Of a stretch of DNA of 64,000 bases, positions 26,476-36,885 are shown piece after piece. Below the pieces are notes generated by a model. It saw nothing but the letters and a program-made list of their open reading frames with translations. It searched no databases and had not been told where the DNA came from. The stretch is from positions 14,069,511 to 14,133,510 of the forward strand of contig ML677374.1 in assembly GCA_007922305.1 (NCBI GenBank), read 5' to 3'. The stretch comes from Dermatemys mawii (Eukaryota > Chordata > Testudines > Dermatemydidae). How positions within the stretch are numbered: the first letter of the stretch is position 1; every line of letters begins with the position of its first letter. The position numbers and the translations under genes were made by a program.

Positions 26476-26875
26476 AGGCCTAGGGTTCCATCTGCTCCTT
26501 TCTGGGAGACACACTGTATCCCTACTCTAGATGTACACCCCTGAACAGGGCTATCAAACAGAAACACACCTGCACCCCAGTAGCACCATCCTTTCAGGAC
26601 ACCAGCAAACAACTCTGCCATCAGCAACCCAAACCAGCTCTTTTTCTTCCTAATATCGTATTTGCTCTGTGACTGTGTCAGCTCCTCCCCAATAAAATCA
26701 AACACTTTGTTATGACCGTCCACTTGGGGCTGCCCCTCAAAGTCACCAAATTCAGCCACTTGGCCAGAGTGTCAATAAAGACCACTCCACACCCAGAGGT
26801 CAAAACATACAGGTTTATCCTGTGGTTGACCAGATCCATCTGCAGTTGTTTGCAAAACAAAAAGGAAGTGCAATT
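26476..26875. other. Intronic sequence, nothing recognised
   Basis: The open frame on the minus strand at 26427-26759 partly overlaps the repeat and shows no domain. No exon was called. Confidence 0.45.
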
Positions 26876-26905
26876 AGGGTATGTCTTCACTAGCAACATG
26901 AACTT

Positions 26906-27005
26906 AGGCTATGTCTTCACAGCAGCACTTTAATATGGCTGCATAGTTGCACACCCCTGAGCGAGAAAGTTGCAGTGCTGTAAAGTGGCAGTGTAGACAA
27001 GGCCT
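26906..27005. mobile_element. Short hAT-type MITE, 100 bp
   Basis: The left end aggctatgtcttcacagcag and right end agtggcagtgtagacaaggc are imperfect inverted repeats of the gtctacactgc type. A second copy of the left terminus lies at about 26877-26895, as if this copy had inserted into or beside a relative. The 8-bp flanks match poorly. Confidence 0.6.
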
Positions 27006-27440
27006 TCGATTTTAACAATCCTTCTCACTTCAACACAAGGACAAAAGTGCCTGTTGTTAGTGGCTGGCAGTCAAATGTGTCTGTTTTCATCAACTAACCC
27101 AACAGGATGCTGAGCTAAGTGGGTGCAATGGCTGTTAACCCTTTCTGCAGTTCTCGGTGCCATGTGTATGTCAATAAAGTTACTGTTTTCATATCATCAT
27201 ACTAGCTTGTGCAACACATGATTATGAGAGCACATGATCAGCATGATCTATACACAACGCTGTAAGTGATGAATACCATCTGCTCACTCCCTTTCAGCAG
27301 AAGCTTGAGTAATAATAGGGCCCCACTGTACAAGTCAAGGTGGCTGTCTCTCTAACTGTGGCTTGGTACTTCTTTGCCTTGATTCAGTTCCCACAAGCTA
27401 CCTGAACAGTCATTCACTCGTTCTCCCTATTGCACTATGC
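27006..27440. other. Intronic sequence, nothing recognised
   Basis: No exon, repeat terminus or RNA gene recognised. Confidence 0.5.
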
Positions 27441-27649
27441 CAGGCCTGCACAACTCAGAAAGCAGCGAGGGCCATACTACTGCAAAAAAACCCAGCTGCG
27501 GGCCGAAAATCCCCGCCCTTGCCCTGCCCCCATTCACTTCCCCCCACCCCACTGTTTGGCTTGCCCCACCCCTCCTCACCCCCCACGGGCCGCACAGTGA
27601 GCCCGTGCAGGCCACATGTGGCCCCTGGGCCGCATGTTGTGCAGGCCTG
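27441..27649. mobile_element. hAT MITE with perfect 14-bp terminal inverted repeats, 209 bp
   Basis: The ends are caggcctgcacaac and gttgtgcaggcctg, perfect inverted repeats. The flanks are cactatgc (27433-27440) and cactacgc (27650-27657), an 8-bp duplication with one transition. The interior is C-rich with a gggccgcac...gtgcaggcc theme. It lies 283 bp downstream (minus-strand sense) of the SPNS2-like exon. Confidence 0.9.
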
Positions 27650-27931
27650 CACTACGCCAGCCCTACTGTATGCACTGGGAAGCTGAAGCTGCAGCAGGCT
27701 TTGCCGGCCCTGCCCAATGCCAGTGAAAATTTGGATGCTGCAAACAAAGCTGCTGCTAGTCATAACCCAAATACAGCCACTCAGAGTTAGGAACAATTTG
27801 AAAGCCAGTTACGATTTAACAAAGCAAATATGTTCATTCAAGGGCAGCATGATCTTCACTCAAGAAACCTTACAAAACCCCATAAGGAAGGGAAAAGAAA
27901 CCTAATATCTGGGAAACATGCACACTCTTAC
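27650..27931. other. Start of the intron downstream of the SPNS2-like exon
   Basis: On the minus strand this begins with the donor GTAAGAG at 27931-27925. No other feature was recognised. Confidence 0.6.
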
Positions 27932-27997
27932 CTGTCTGTAGCAAGCCAGCCCCACTGTCTTTAACTCCAAAATGTTGCTGGATGTCTAGTAATACAC
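27932..27997 (-). CDS. SPNS2: SPNS2-like internal exon (sphingosine-1-phosphate transporter), 66 bp
   Basis: SPNS2 is a plasma-membrane major-facilitator transporter that exports sphingosine-1-phosphate, notably from endothelium. On the minus strand a tract tattttctctacag is followed by 66 bp and then the donor CAG/gtaagag at 27931. One frame is open. It gives 21 whole residues starting VLLDIQQHFG and ending GAGLLQT, plus split codons at both ends (phase 1 in, phase 1 out; the leading split codon fits Gly and the trailing G fits Val). From memory of the family, this is the segment after the conserved NYLDRYTVAG in Spinster proteins. It matches SPNS2 better than SPNS1 or SPNS3. No adjoining exon was found in the window, so it is one small exon between two very long introns. 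An isolated chance match is unlikely given both splice sites and phase. Confidence 0.85.
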
Positions 27998-28261
27998 CTG
28001 TAGAGAAAATAGAGAGAAAAAATTCAGTTGCTTTATGCTGTGAAATGTGCAGCAGAGATGCGTGGTTTTGGGCAGCAACAGTAAGGCTGCAGCAACTCAC
28101 AACACTCAACAACATTCAAAACCTGTGCACTGACTTCTTCTTTCTTGTGCATGTTTATTACTTTTGGGGTAATTGGGACAAGTAAATTACCAACAAGTGT
28201 CAGCGGGTTAATAGAGTGCAAAATGTTCACAATGAAACCCAAATTCATGAGAAGCTTGCCT
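27998..28261. other. Intron upstream of the SPNS2-like exon
   Basis: The acceptor tract for the exon is at about 27998-28015 (minus strand). Nothing else was recognised before the repeat at 28262. Confidence 0.55.
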
Positions 28262-28560
28262 TGACCTGTTCCTTATTTATTATTTAAATAATAACAACAA
28301 ATAAATAAATAAATAATAATGCAGACACAGGGAGAGGGGGGTCTCTCTAGTCTACCCAAAACAGCTCACATTCTAACAAGCAAGACACACAAAGAGTGAG
28401 AGAAGAAACAGAGGCATGGAAGTAAAGTGACTTGCTTAAGGTTATGAAACAGGTGAGTGGTGGACCCAGCATTAAAATCCGTGTTTCCTTATCACGTAGT
28501 TTATTAGTTTAGTATATTAGTCTAATAGTAGTCTATTGTCCTAGCTACTAGACCACACTC
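28262..28560 (-). repeat. SINE-like repeat with A/T tract (antisense)
   Basis: An (AAAT)n/(AAT)n tract at 28271-28319 is followed by an antisense core (agtgacttgcttaaggttat, then gaaacaggtgagtggtggac) and head (gtcctagctactagaccaca). Some duplicated ttagttagtatatt-like text lies between. Confidence 0.6.
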
Positions 28561-28700
28561 TCTCTCAAAACTCAGATCAAGTTCTTCAAATGTTTCACCA
28601 TGGTTTACAAACTTTTCAAGCAAACCTGGGACTAGTTTAAAGTGAGACACTGTTGGGAGCCAGTGCAAACTTGTATACAGGACGTGCAGTAGGCGACCCA
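28561..28700. other. Intronic spacer, nothing recognised
   Basis: No feature seen. Confidence 0.4.
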
Positions 28701-28760
28701 CTCAGACTTGGGCAAATCCCCTCTCTGAGCCTTGGTTTCACCATTTATACAGCTCTGGTG
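28701..28760 (+). repeat. SINE core fragment
   Basis: The phrase gacttgggcaaatcccctct followed by gagccttggtttcaccattt is the sense core and tail of the dispersed SINE. Confidence 0.5.
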
Positions 28761-31149
28761 AACTGTTGTTTCTCAAATTTTTTTCGGGGTGGGGTGGGGT
28801 GAATGAAATCAATGGTTTAGTAAAAGGGAAAAAATTGTCTAGACATGATATTTAAATGACTGAACAAAATACATCAGTATTTTACATGCACCCCCCCTCC
28901 CCCACAGTCTAAACACACTGGAGTATTACATGTATATTTTGTAGGAAGCATCTACTTTATCCATCTAGATTTTCATACTGCACCCAGCTCAGGCCTCACA
29001 AATTTAGCCAAGTTTACATGTGAATGATGTAATATAATCATTGAGTCCAGCCAGGCTTTGCAAGCCATAACTCAAGGTGTGCTGAGTTGTTGCAGCATAG
29101 TCTTTTACAGTTACTTAAGATGGCAAATATCTCCAAAGGTTCAGGAGGTTCCATTTGGGTCAGGTAAGGATCCAAAGGCTTCCATGCTTGTCCAAAGTTG
29201 AAGCAAAATTACTCCAACTTCTATGGCTGGATCACACACACTTACTTGCTTTCTGAATTCCTAACACTGCCTTGGTTTGGCCAAACAGCAAACAGCACAT
29301 AAATAGCCTAACTTTTGGAACTGCTGCTTGTGGCTTCTACCAAAATTAGGAAATACACCAAAACCCTCTCTTCCAGAAACTGGAAAGTTTTCCCAACTAT
29401 ATTCAACACCTAAACATGTTCAGATCCAGATCAAAAGCTAGGTTTTATCCAGAAGGATTCTGCTCAGCCTTAAGGATAAAAGAAGCAGCTCTCAGAATTA
29501 ACTGGATCTCACTGGCCATAAAACATCTTAATTTTCAGAACAGTTAGGAGTCATGCAAAACAAGAATAAAGACAGATGAAACAGGGACAAGTATTTCCAG
29601 AAGGCATCTGGGATGGCAGGAAAACTCATGGATTAAAAAAACATAAAAAAGAAACAAAGAGGAGGAGAAAAGGCCCATTTTGTGTCACAATTGGGTCATC
29701 TTATAATGCATCATTTACTCCAGACGATAGCATTCAGATTGCTTTTAGAATGACTCCACTCTCTGTCCATCAACAATAATTTAGTCCCATAGGCCCCCCA
29801 AGTTCCTTTCCTTAATTCTCTGAATAACATAGAGCTTTATATGCCTGCTCCGAGGTAGCATCTCCCTTCATTTCTATTCTTCTACCCTGGCCTCACACTG
29901 CTTTGAAAGGATTGCTGTGTTTTACAATTTCAGGGTGTACACTGTTTTACCAGTCCTTCCAGAGCTTTTGTTTTGTTATTGGCTCACAGATAAATCTCCA
30001 CTGTGTCACAATTCTTCATTCACCTTCCCTAGGCTCATCCCATTCCTACCCTTCCACCATCCTTTACTGCTTGCTTCCTTCTTTGCTCCGTTAGTAACTG
30101 GAGTAGTCATCTAGGCAGAATCTGAGGGATGAAAATAATTTTGTATCTACACAGTGTAACCCACTGGGGTCAGTGTGTGTTCTATGCTCCCTTTGATTCC
30201 TGAGCCAAACAGGACACAAGTCTGTTACAGCTAAAGGGCCTGGCTCTCTAACTCAAGCGGTCGTGCTTCCTGCTTTCGGTTCAATCCCTGGTGTTGGCCA
30301 AATTGTGACTATCATGTAAGTGGGGGCTCATCTGGGAACAGGCAAGTAAGATGCATTAAAGGAGGCTATGACGACAGTTTCATCTTTACAAAAATGAATA
30401 CTATCAACATCCCCAAAAATAAGGTAAATTATTATCCCATATTCCCTATTAGGTGAGGAATACCACTTCTATTATCTACACCAGAGTTTACCATCACCAG
30501 TCAATCTTGCTCAGCCCCCATGACAGGAACTGAACCTACTCTTGCCCATACTTAGCCCTCAGCCTCCGCAGGCCAGTTTCACACACTACTCCAGCTGGAG
30601 ATGCAAAACAAGTCAAGGTCACCAGAAGTTCTAAACTCCCTATGGTCTGATGGAGGCGATGGGCATTACTCCAGGAACACATTCAGTGCAAGGCTGGGTG
30701 TTTCAGCAGCCACATCAGGTGGGGAAAAAGATGTGTGCTTATCTGTGGATCCACAGGCAATTGCTCCCAGGCAGAAAGATTATTACCCTGGTGGAAGCCC
30801 AGCTGCTCACCAGCCCCATCGTGCTGTGATTTCTCTGTTTTGAAAACGGAGGGCCAAGTTCTGCCCTGAGCTCGACTCTCACTGAAATCCCAATGAATTG
30901 GAATTTTAATGCTTAAATTAATCCCCTGAGACAGACTGACAATTAGCATTATCTATAAATCTCTGAGAAAGATTAAAGAGCCCAGGCTGTGCAATGCCAA
31001 GCCAGTGACAGTATGATTGCACTGCTAACTGCAAAACTCTCAAGTTCGGTCTGGAGTTGATGGAAAGATTTTCAGAGCGGCTGATGCTGCTTTCTAATGG
31101 CAGAGGTCTTTCTAGTCATTAATAAGAAATGGTCTATATGAAGATCATA
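28761..31149. other. Intronic sequence, nothing recognised
   Basis: No exon recognised. A segment near 30230-30300 (ggttcaatccctggtg) carries a tRNA B-box-like string but no cloverleaf could be drawn, so no tRNA is called. Confidence 0.45.
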
Positions 31150-31256
31150 GGTTTACATTTATAAAGAGCTTTTCTTCCTGAGGGATCCCGAAGCGCTTTA
31201 CAAGCTGAAAGTGATGAAACTATAAACTAAACACAATTATGACATCTAAAATGAAG
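31150..31256. repeat. Old repeat, left part, interrupted by an LTR
   Basis: The string ataaagagcttttcttcctg with cgaagcgctttacaagctga resembles the 3' part of the SINE families here. The sequence seems to resume at 32044 after the LTR, judged by the duplicated ccacc at the junctions. Confidence 0.45.
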
Positions 31257-31261
31257 CCACC

Positions 31262-32043
31262 TGTCAGGATTGCCTCCCCACTCTGAACTCTAGGGTACAG
31301 ATGTGGGGACCCGCATGAAAAAAGAAATAACCCCCACAAGCTTATTTTACCAGCTTGGGTTAAAATGTTTTTCCCCAGAACACAAATTCTTTTGTATTTG
31401 GACCTGGTACGCTGCCACCACCAAACTAGGTCTAGGGTAGTTTGGGACCCTTCTTTCCCTTTCCACTAACCCCCCAAACTTCTTCCTTCCCTGGGAAGCT
31501 TGAGAGAAAAAAAAAACAAACCTCGCCTGATCCTGCGAGACGTGCCCGATCCAAAACCAGGATCTTACACAATGAAAAACAAGCAGTCAGCTTCTTAAAA
31601 GAAAGATTTTAATAAAAGAAAAAAGAAAGGAATAAATCCCTTATAACCATCAATAGAACAGCATCTACCATAATCAACAAAAGGATTCAGAAACCAAACC
31701 TCTCCCCCGAGGCAATTTTCTCCCACAGTTGATATCTCTGCTGAAGCTTACAATATCAAGAAGCACCCAGCCAACACTCACCACTGAGAACTCTCCAAGT
31801 GATAAAGAGAAGGTAAACTTACTGACTACAATACTTAATAGAATCTTATAGTTATAGTGAAAGACATAGCTGTGTTCATCCCATAGCGGAGGTGAACAGA
31901 GAGAGACCTAGAGAGAAACTGAAACTTAAAATCCTTTGTCTCTTGAGGAATTTCTCATTGGTCAGTTGTCCACCTCTCAGGTTACCTTTAGCTTAACCCC
32001 TTACAGGTAAACACTAATTCTAGGCTACTTCACACTTATGACA
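31262..32043 (-). mobile_element. Solo LTR of an endogenous retroelement, 782 bp
   Basis: The block starts tgtca and ends tgaca, the terminal inverted dinucleotide pattern of LTRs. It is flanked by a perfect 5-bp duplication, ccacc, at 31257-31261 and 32044-32048. No gag, pol or env frame and no primer-binding or polypurine tract follows, so it is a solo LTR left by recombination. The orientation is uncertain; the minus strand is favoured because a ccaat-type box near its start precedes A/T-rich sequence there. Confidence 0.7.
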
Positions 32044-33265
32044 CCACCTCTGAGGAGAAGGATGGAGCCTGTACCACAGAACAGTTGAGGCCTGGAATCA
32101 AAGAATAGTGTCTCTCCATCCCAGGAAAACAGATAGGCAGGATTCACTGGTTACACAGGACAGTACTGGTTTCATCAGAAAGTGACATTAACCCTTTAAA
32201 AGATTCCAGCAAAGGTAGAGACAAAGGAGAGAGAAAGAGAATGTATTTTATTTTGCTTTGCTTCCCATTTGTAATCCCTCAAGCTCTTCTTCTGATAAAG
32301 CTGTGTGCTGACCAGTAACTCCATCAGGCTGCAGTCTGAATGGATATTGAAGTTCCAATCATTGTTACACTTGAACCCAATGACAAAATCTAGGGTTGCT
32401 CTACATCTCTTTTGATTCTCAAGCAAGGAGATTTGCTTGCTCTACAGGGTGCATTGTAGGGGGGCTGTGGGGTTGGGGAGAGCTCTCCACTCGTCAGTGA
32501 AATACAACAACTGAACCATACTCCTCAGGTCCTGGGTGGGGTGGGGGAAACAGTCTCATGTGGTTTATGGAGATCTGCATGATTAATTGGCATGAATTTC
32601 CTATTGCACTTTAAGCCTGTTTTGTATTTCCTTTGGAGCACAGGTGTTTTGATATAGGATTTGGAATAGTAAATTGGAGGCAGCAGGGAGCCGATGATGA
32701 TTGTAACACATGCTCAGAATGAGTTTCTCTCTAGTGGACAAGAGAGCATTCCTCCTCAATGTGTTCCTATAATGCTGGGAAAACACTCCTGCCTTTCCTT
32801 ACTTTGCTGAGCTCTGCTTATTCCTGTCTGCATACCATGTATCAGTGACTCACCCAGATCTTTAATAAGATTCAGGGGCACAGTTAAGAGAGGATAGATT
32901 TTTTTTTTAAAGCAAGTAAAATCAGAAGCAACAACAGTGCCTTTGTCTCTTTCCTACATTGCTCTCCGATCTGTGCTTCTGGACAGCGGGAAGGCAAAGA
33001 TAATCTGGAGCCCGCACCAGGGCCACGGGAAACAATCAAGTTGTTCGTTGAGCTGTGCATAGATGTCTCCCACTGGAGCACAACACCTGATGCAACCGAG
33101 GAAAGGGAAGCAGCTGAATGTGGCAAAGGCTTTTCTAATTAGAAAGTTCATATCCGTGTCTCAGGAGGAGCTGGGAACAACAGTGACTAACAGGTAGGCA
33201 ACACCCTTCGTGAGAAATGGCCTCTTGCCATGAACTATTACTGTAGGGGATATGTTTACGACACA
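32044..33265. other. Old repeat remainder, then unrecognised intron
   Basis: 32049-32190 probably completes the repeat interrupted by the LTR. The rest shows no mobile element end. A possible splice-like string near 33165-33210 (ctcaggaggag... aacaggtagg) was not convincing as an exon. Confidence 0.4.
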
Positions 33266-33400
33266 CATATACAGATTATTATTATTATTATTATAATTAT
33301 GGGGTGTTATTTGTCAAGCACCATCACTGTGCTCAGGCCTGAACAAATACACAGGAAACATGGTGCCTCCCTGCCTCAAATAGCTTATCCCCTGAATCAG
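33266..33400 (+). repeat. (ATT)n plus dispersed repeat fragment
   Basis: An (ATT)n run at 33277-33296 leads into caccatcactgtgctcaggc, ctgaacaaatacacaggaaa and caaatagcttatcccctga, the same order as the 26340 and 56213 repeat family. Confidence 0.5.
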
Positions 33401-34149
33401 ACACTTAAGTACTCAGAATGTGCTTGGCACGCAGAAGACAAAACACAGGCAGACACAGAGAAGACAGGATGCAGTATAAAGCCCAGAGGAGGAAATGACT
33501 AGAATTGTTTATTCTGACTATTATAATTAGTTCAGTTATATTTTTTCTAGAGTATTATTACAGTGATATTTGGGCACCTAACAAAGAGGTTAGAAGGTGA
33601 CATCGGAGCTTTCAAGGAGGGATCTGAAGGAGGAAAGGGAGAACTGGAATGAGCATTTCATACACAGGGAGCAGTGTGGAAGAATACATGGTAAAGGAAA
33701 TGAACGGAGAATTGGGGCTGACATCATATGCCTCTGAAGTCTGAGGGTGTCTGACACCTGACTCAAGATCCAGATTCCAATCTGGCAGATGGCTATCCCT
33801 CTCTTTACAACAGTTTAACCCCAAATCCTAATCTGAAAGGCCCTAGCTCTGCAGCACTCAGATTCCATGTCCAGTTTTTGCAGCTTGAGCCCACCTTTGA
33901 CTTTAAGGAAGGATTTAGGGGTTAGGTGGGCACATAGACTCGCAGACTTTAAGGTCAGGAGGGAATATCATGATCACCACAGGCGCCAGTTTTTTCCTTT
34001 GCCCAGGGGCGCTCAAGCTCCACTCAGCTCCAGACTCTGCCCCCACTCCCCTCCTCTTCCTCATCCCACTCAATACTGCTCCCTTTCCTGAGCGTGCCCT
34101 GTATCTGCTCCTCTCCTTCCCTTCCAGCACCTCCTGCCCACTGCAATCA
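33401..34149. other. Intronic sequence, nothing recognised
   Basis: No exon or mobile element end recognised. The open frames here are short and overlap on both strands. Confidence 0.45.
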
Positions 34150-35040
34150 GCTGTTCCACTGACACCTGTTCTGGTTTGAATGCATCTTTCTTAAACATGG
34201 GAGGCCAGAATTGCACACAGTGTTCCAGATGAAGTCTCACCAGTGCCTTATATATTGGTACTAACACCTCCCTGTCTCTACTGGAAATACCTCGCCTTTG
34301 GCATCCTAGTACTTTTTCCATGGGCACATCACATTGACAGATCATAGTCATCCTGTGATCAGCCAATACACCCAGGTCTTTCTCCTCTTTTGTTGTTTCC
34401 AACTGATAAGTCCCCCTTTTATAGCAAAAATTCTTGTTAGTCCCAAAAATGCATGACCTTGTACTTATTTATATAGCTATAGAACCTTTTACTATTGCTT
34501 TTAATTCTCTTTGCAAGGTCCAACTCTGCTTGGCATTTGGCAGTTCTCACTTCATCCCTACACTTTCTGACATCCAAGAGGTAGCTTTCCTTGCTAATCC
34601 CTCCCATCATCCATTCCTTGTAGCTTTCTGCTTTCTCTTAATAACCTGTTTGAGATGCCTGGTCTGCAACCCTTCTCTACAAATTTTTTCCCCTTGCTTG
34701 GGGTGTAGGCTGCAAATAGAGCTTCTGCAACTTTGACTTAAAGTAATTCCAAGCCTCCTCCACATTCAGATCCTTGATTTCTTCAGTCCAGTACACTTTC
34801 CAAACTAATTCCCTTAATTATTTAAAGTTAGCGCTTCTGAAATCAAGGACCCTAGTTGCAGGTCTATTTTTGTTCATCCTTCCATTTAGTTTAAACTGAA
34901 TTAGCTCATGATCACTCGAACCAAGGTTGTTGTCTACAACCAGTTCTTCTGTAAGGTCCTTACTATTCACCAACACCAAATTTAAAATGATATCACCTCT
35001 TGCTGGTTCAGCATAACTGCTTACTGCTGTATTTCAAACT
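34150..35040 (-). mobile_element. CR1-type LINE remnant (ORF2 region, antisense)
   Basis: The minus strand of 34180-34370 encodes KDLGVLADHRMTM, then [20 protein letters not shown] and EHCVQFWPPMFKKD, the hallmark C-terminal reverse-transcriptase region of CR1 (usual form [26 protein letters not shown]). Frameshifts and missing residues show decay. Farther right, 34750-35040 continues in typical CR1-family DNA. No 5' end is visible. Confidence 0.8.
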
Positions 35041-35230
35041 CTGAAACAGGTGGTGCTGGCCACTGTCGGAGACCAGTTGCTGAACTAGACAGGAATTTTT
35101 ATACTGGATCAGACTATGTTCCTAGGATGTGAACTAAGACAGGAAGGACATTTGACAGACAGGTAAAGAGGCTAGTCTGAACATAAAGTAGATGTTACTC
35201 TTTCTGAAGCCAGGGCCCAGCAGAAATGTA
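35041..35230. other. Left flank of the Harbinger element
   Basis: This contains a possible old repeat fragment (ggtggtgctggccactgtcg, gaactagacaggaattttta). Position 35228-35230 (gta) is the left copy of the 3-bp duplication. Confidence 0.45.
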
Positions 35231-35261
35231 GGCCATGGTTACACTGGCACTTTATAGCGCT
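35231..35261 (+). repeat. Harbinger left terminal inverted repeat
   Basis: It reads ggccatggttacac, then ggcac, then tttatagcgct. The reverse complement of the right end has the same outline, with the tatagcgct block slightly shifted. Confidence 0.8.
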
Positions 35262-35403
35262 CTAAAGCCCCTACGAGCGCTATAACCTACTCTCCGTCCA
35301 CACTGGCAAGGCACTAATAGCGCTATAACCGCGGAGTTATAGCGCTATTATAAATCCACCTCCTCATGGGGAATAAGGGCTGTAGCGCACCTGCTGTAGC
35401 GCT
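35256..35403. promoter_or_regulatory. Left subterminal agcgct repeat cluster
   Basis: Five copies of the palindrome agcgct at 35256, 35276, 35319, 35341 and 35398, mostly in the form tatagcgctat. Three more lie near the right end. Paired clusters inside both ends are the usual layout of binding sites for a transposase or its Myb-like partner; binding here is inferred. Confidence 0.6.
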
Positions 35404-35588
35404 ACAGGAAGAATGTGGACACCCACTGCGTATTAATTGGCCTCCAGCCTGTCCCATAATTCCCGTTCGAGCCACTCTGGTCATCACTTGCAAACTCTTT
35501 TGTCCTGTCCTCAGGTGACCACACGTCAGACCCGCCCTTTAAAGTTCCAGGGAAATTTGAAAATCCCCTTCCTGTTTGCTCCAGCCAA

Positions 35589-35755
35589 GCGTGGCATGCT
35601 CTCAGGGAACCCTTGCAAGTGATCATTCTCATTGATCAGATTGATTGCGTGGCGTGGTCTCAGGGAATCCTTGCAGGTGATCATTCTCATTGATCTGATT
35701 GATTGCGTGGCGTGGTCTCAGGGAATCGTTGCAGGTGATCATTCAGATTGATCAT
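35589..35755 (+). repeat. 58-bp tandem repeat upstream of the Myb-like gene
   Basis: Units starting gcgtggc at 35589, 35647 and 35705 repeat every 58 bp, with tctcaggga and gtgatcattc in each. The third is shortened and ends just before the ATG at 35757, so the repeat forms the 5' UTR or promoter region of the gene. Confidence 0.85.
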
Positions 35756-35756
35756 C

Positions 35757-36288
35757 ATGACTCCACGTGCCATGCCTCCTCGCAATAGGCGATCCCCAGC
35801 ATGGAGCAATAGTGAGGTGCTGGACCTCATCAGCTGCTGGGGGGACGAGGCTGTTCAGTCTCAGCTGCGGTCTAGCCGCAGGAATTTTGACACCTATGGG
35901 CAGATATCACGGGCCTTGGCAGAAAGAGGCCATGAGCGGGACACTCTGCAGTGCCGTGTTAAGGTAAAGGAGCTTAGGAATGCGTATCGCAAAGCCCGCG
36001 AGGCAAACGGCCGCTCCGGGGCAGCCCCGGTGACTTGCAGATTTTATAAGGAGCTGCACGCGATACTTGGTGGTGATCCCACGGTCACTCCATCGACCAC
36101 CACGGACACTTCCCAGCCCACCAGTGAAGGGGGGGGTGAAGAGGAGGAGGATGAGGACGAGGCAGCAGCGATCCAGGGCACGGAGGAGTCCCTGGACGCA
36201 TGCAGCCAGGAGCTCTTCTCAACCCAGGAGGGCAGCCAGCCACAGCGTCCGGCAGTTGCAGGGGCCAGCTCAGCAGTGCATTGCGGCG
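35757..36288 (+). CDS. Harbinger Myb/SANT-like DNA-binding protein, exon 1
   Basis: This is the accessory gene of the element. In Harbinger systems the Myb-like protein binds the element ends and recruits the transposase to the nucleus. The first ATG is at 35757, preceded by catc; an in-frame TTG upstream was rejected. Residues 13-103 form a trihelix/SANT-like domain (SPAWSNSEVLDLI, W28, then QCRVKVKELRNAYRKA and TCRFYKELHAIL), followed by a Thr/Ser-rich linker and an acidic run (EEEEDEDE). The reading frame would run on to 36368, but a donor (gcg/gtaaag) at 36289 fits phase 1 and joins in frame to the acceptor at 37011. The spliced product would be 366 residues. Splicing is inferred from sequence alone. 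Confidence 0.8.
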
Positions 36289-36353
36289 GTAAAGCTGCTT
36301 TTCTATGGGGAAGGCAGGCAGCTTGGGGTGGAAGGGTATGCTTGCATGCTTGC

Positions 36354-36656
36354 CTACATGTGGAATAGAGCATTGATGTAGTCTATCACCTCGCGGTAGT
36401 CATCATCAGTAATCTCTTCAAAGGTCTCAAAAAGAGCACTTGCAATGCGCCTGCGCAGGTTTCCCGGGAGAGCCAGCGTGGTCCCCGTCCCGGTCACGGT
36501 CACTAGTCCCTGCCACTGTGCCACAATGGGTGGGGGGAGCATTGCTGCACATAGGCACGCTGCATATGGCCCTGGGCGGAAGCCGCATCTTAATAAAATC
36601 CCTTCCCTTTGCTCCTCAGTGACTCGAAGCAACGAGATATTTTCCAGGACAAACAC
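36354..36656 (-). CDS. Candidate third Harbinger gene, main exon (nested antisense)
   Basis: The product is unknown. The frame is open for 100 codons from a splice acceptor (cattctccgtag, AG at 36658-36657) to TAG at 36356-36354. No suitable ATG starts the exon, but an upstream mini-exon ending in ATG joins in phase. The protein would start MVFVLENIS and be 101 residues. It has an amphipathic head (EEQREGILLRCGF), a Pro/Gly/Thr middle and a charged C-terminal helix-like stretch (RRRIASALFETFEEI, then TDDDYREVIDYINALF). No known domain or DNA-binding motif is recognised. It lies wholly inside the intron of the plus-strand Myb-like gene. It could be a genuine regulator, a captured host exon or chance; codon-level conservation among other copies would decide. 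Confidence 0.5.
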   Translation of the reverse strand: MFVLENISLLRVTEEQREGILLRCGFRPGPYAACLCAAMLPPPIVAQWQGLVTVTGTGTTLALPGNLRRRIASALFETFEEITDDDYREVIDYINALFHM

Positions 36657-36689
36657 CTACGGAGAATGTTGGAACAGTGTTCAGAGTAG

Positions 36690-36871
36690 GGCTCCTGCCA
36701 CTTCCCGGCACTCCACGCCCCCCCGCCCCCCGCCACAGCTTTTCAGGGCAGGGAAGAAATCCTTCCCCCTGCCTGCTGCTCACACTGTGGCTCCTGCAAC
36801 GTACCGGCACTCCCCACCCCCTCCCCCGCCACAGCTTCTCAGGGCAGGGAAAAAATCATTTCCCTTGCCTC
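36690..36871. repeat. 99-bp-period duplication in the intron
   Basis: Two units share gctcctgc, cggcactcc, the c-rich run, ccacagctt and cagggcaggga with a 99-bp spacing. They lie between the two antisense exons. Confidence 0.75.
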
Positions 36872-36885
36872 TGGAGTCCACTCAC

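Noticed and set aside
26427..26759. 110-codon minus-strand frame near the SPNS2-like exon
   Set aside because: It shows no similarity to the next segment of SPNS2 and partly overlaps a dispersed repeat.
1..27931. Search for the next SPNS2 exon (expected GYLGDR-type motif) on the minus strand
   Set aside because: No segment with that motif and splice sites was found by eye; it probably lies before the window.
28262..28320. Possible CRISPR-like or satellite array
   Set aside because: It is only a short AAAT/AAT microsatellite at the edge of a SINE.
30230..30300. tRNA-like B-box string
   Set aside because: No A-box at a suitable distance and no cloverleaf could be drawn.
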